The notes beneath the pieces are model-generated. The model ran no database searches. It had not been told where the DNA came from and worked only from the letters and a program-made list of their open reading frames with translations. A program made the translations under genes and the position numbers. A stretch of DNA of 64,000 bases from the NCBI RefSeq assembly GCF_050947875.1, contig NC_134573.1, forward strand, positions 66,431,315 through 66,495,314, given 5' to 3'. This document shows positions 63,121-64,000 of this stretch, one piece after another (the stretch's first letter is position 1; every line of letters starts with the position of its first letter). The stretch is from Dermacentor variabilis (taxonomy: Eukaryota; Arthropoda; Arachnida; Ixodida; Ixodidae).

Positions 63121-64000
63121 AATCACACTATCAATCAAGTGATAGAGAAATGTGCAGAATATAACCAACCCTTATATATAGCTTTCATTGATTACGAGAA
63201 AGCGTTTGATTCAGTCGAAACCTCAGCAGTCATGGAGGCATTACGGAATCAGGGTGTAGATGAGCCATATGTAAAAATACTGGAAGATATCTATAGCGGC
63301 TCCACAGCCACCGTAGTCCTCCATAAAGCAAGCAACAAAATCCCAATAAAGAAAGGCGTCAGGCAGGGAGATACGATATCTCCAATGCTATTCACAGCGT
63401 GTTTACAGGAGGTATTCAGAGACCTGGATTGGGAAGAATTGGGGATAAAAGTTAATGGAGAATACCTTAGTAACTTGCGAATCGCTGATGATATTGCCTT
63501 GCTTAGTAACTCAGGGGACCAATTGCAATGCATGCTCACTGACCTGGAGAGGCAAAGCAGAAGAGTGGGTCTAAAAATTAATATGCAGAAAACTAAAGTA
63601 ATGCGTAACAGTCTCGGGAGAGAACAGCAATTTACAATAGGCAGCGAGGCACTGGAAGTCGTAAGGGAATACATCTACTTAGGGCAGGTAGTGACGGCGG
63701 ATCCGGATCATGAGACGGAAATAATCAGAAGAATAAGAATGGGCTGGAGTGCGTTTGGCAGGCATTCTCAGATCATGAACAGCAGGTTGCCGTTATCCCT
63801 CAAGAGAAAAGTATATAATAGCTGTGTCTTACCAGTACTCACCTACGGGGCAGAAACCTGGAGGCTTACGAAAAGGGTTCTACTCAAATTGAGGACGACA
63901 CAACGAGCTATGGAAAGAAGAATGATAGGTGTAACGTTAAGGGATAAGAAAAGAGCAGATTGGGTGAGGGAACAAACGCGAGTTAATGACATCTTAGTTG
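63121..64000 (+). CDS. RTE-type LINE reverse transcriptase, open to the right edge (3' end outside window)
   Basis: An uninterrupted frame of 293 codons starts at the junction with the preceding LINE and lacks its own N-terminus (no endonuclease). It begins with 'NHTINQVIEKCAEYNQPLYI', then 'DYEKAFDSVETSAVMEALRN' (palm A), 'KKGVRQGDTISPMLFTACLQ' (motif B intact), 'LRIADDIALLSNSGDQLQCM' (motif C with the catalytic Asp pair present), 'REYIYLGQVVTADPDHETEI', then 'RMGWSAFGRH' and 'SCVLPVLTYGAETWRLTK'. The order matches RTE-clade elements, which reverse-transcribe their own RNA at nicked chromosomal targets. It is the best-preserved transposon protein in the window; codon integrity suggests a young, 5'-truncated insertion or a recombinant. 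Confidence 0.9.

Overview
The window is intron-like or intergenic DNA from a large, repeat-rich arthropod genome. The repeat content points to an ixodid tick. It holds LINE tails, a tRNA-headed SINE, GIY-YIG (Penelope-like) endonuclease fragments, RTE and jockey/CR1-like reverse transcriptases, a Ty3/gypsy-like gag and long pure microsatellites. Their proteins match, from memory, the families common in tick genomes; no database search was possible. Nothing prokaryotic is present: there are no operons, no dense coding, and most open frames longer than 100 codons are shadows of simple repeats or decayed transposons.

The one host-gene feature I can defend is a 91-bp exon at 51422-51512 (+). It has consensus splice sites and encodes the S1 transmembrane segment of a KCNQ (Kv7) voltage-gated potassium channel. 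Its length and reading phase equal those of exon 2 in vertebrate KCNQ genes. Much of the surrounding sequence is therefore probably KCNQ intron, although no other exon of that gene was found.

Layout. 1-4.6 kb: 3' end of an RNase-H-type LINE, a perfect 106-bp inverted repeat, a decayed CR1-like LINE, an ATCA array and a decayed GIY-YIG endonuclease. 4.6-16 kb: mostly unrecognised sequence with a GC-rich block, a 258-bp tetranucleotide array, two more LINE tails, an X-box cluster and two hairpins. 16-17.2 kb: two tRNA-derived SINE copies, one with its body duplicated head-to-head. 17-34 kb: unrecognised sequence, microsatellites, and a SINE followed by a 64-bp-period tandem repeat. 34.7-36 kb: a Penelope-like fragment on the minus strand. 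38-46.5 kb: two members of a Tc1/mariner-style MITE family (one carrying a nested insertion), further Penelope-like tails and a jockey/CR1-like LINE. 46.5-53 kb: weak repeats, a 245-bp TG array, the KCNQ exon and a LINE tail. 53-64 kb: a dense graveyard of retroelements (RTE, CR1-like, SINE, gag, jockey-like), ending in an RTE reverse transcriptase that is open to the right edge.

Apart from the KCNQ exon, the interest is structural: transposons inside transposons, inverted SINE copies, tail-only insertions with target duplications, and simple repeats abutting retroelement 3' ends. I found no convincing new enzymatic or defence system.
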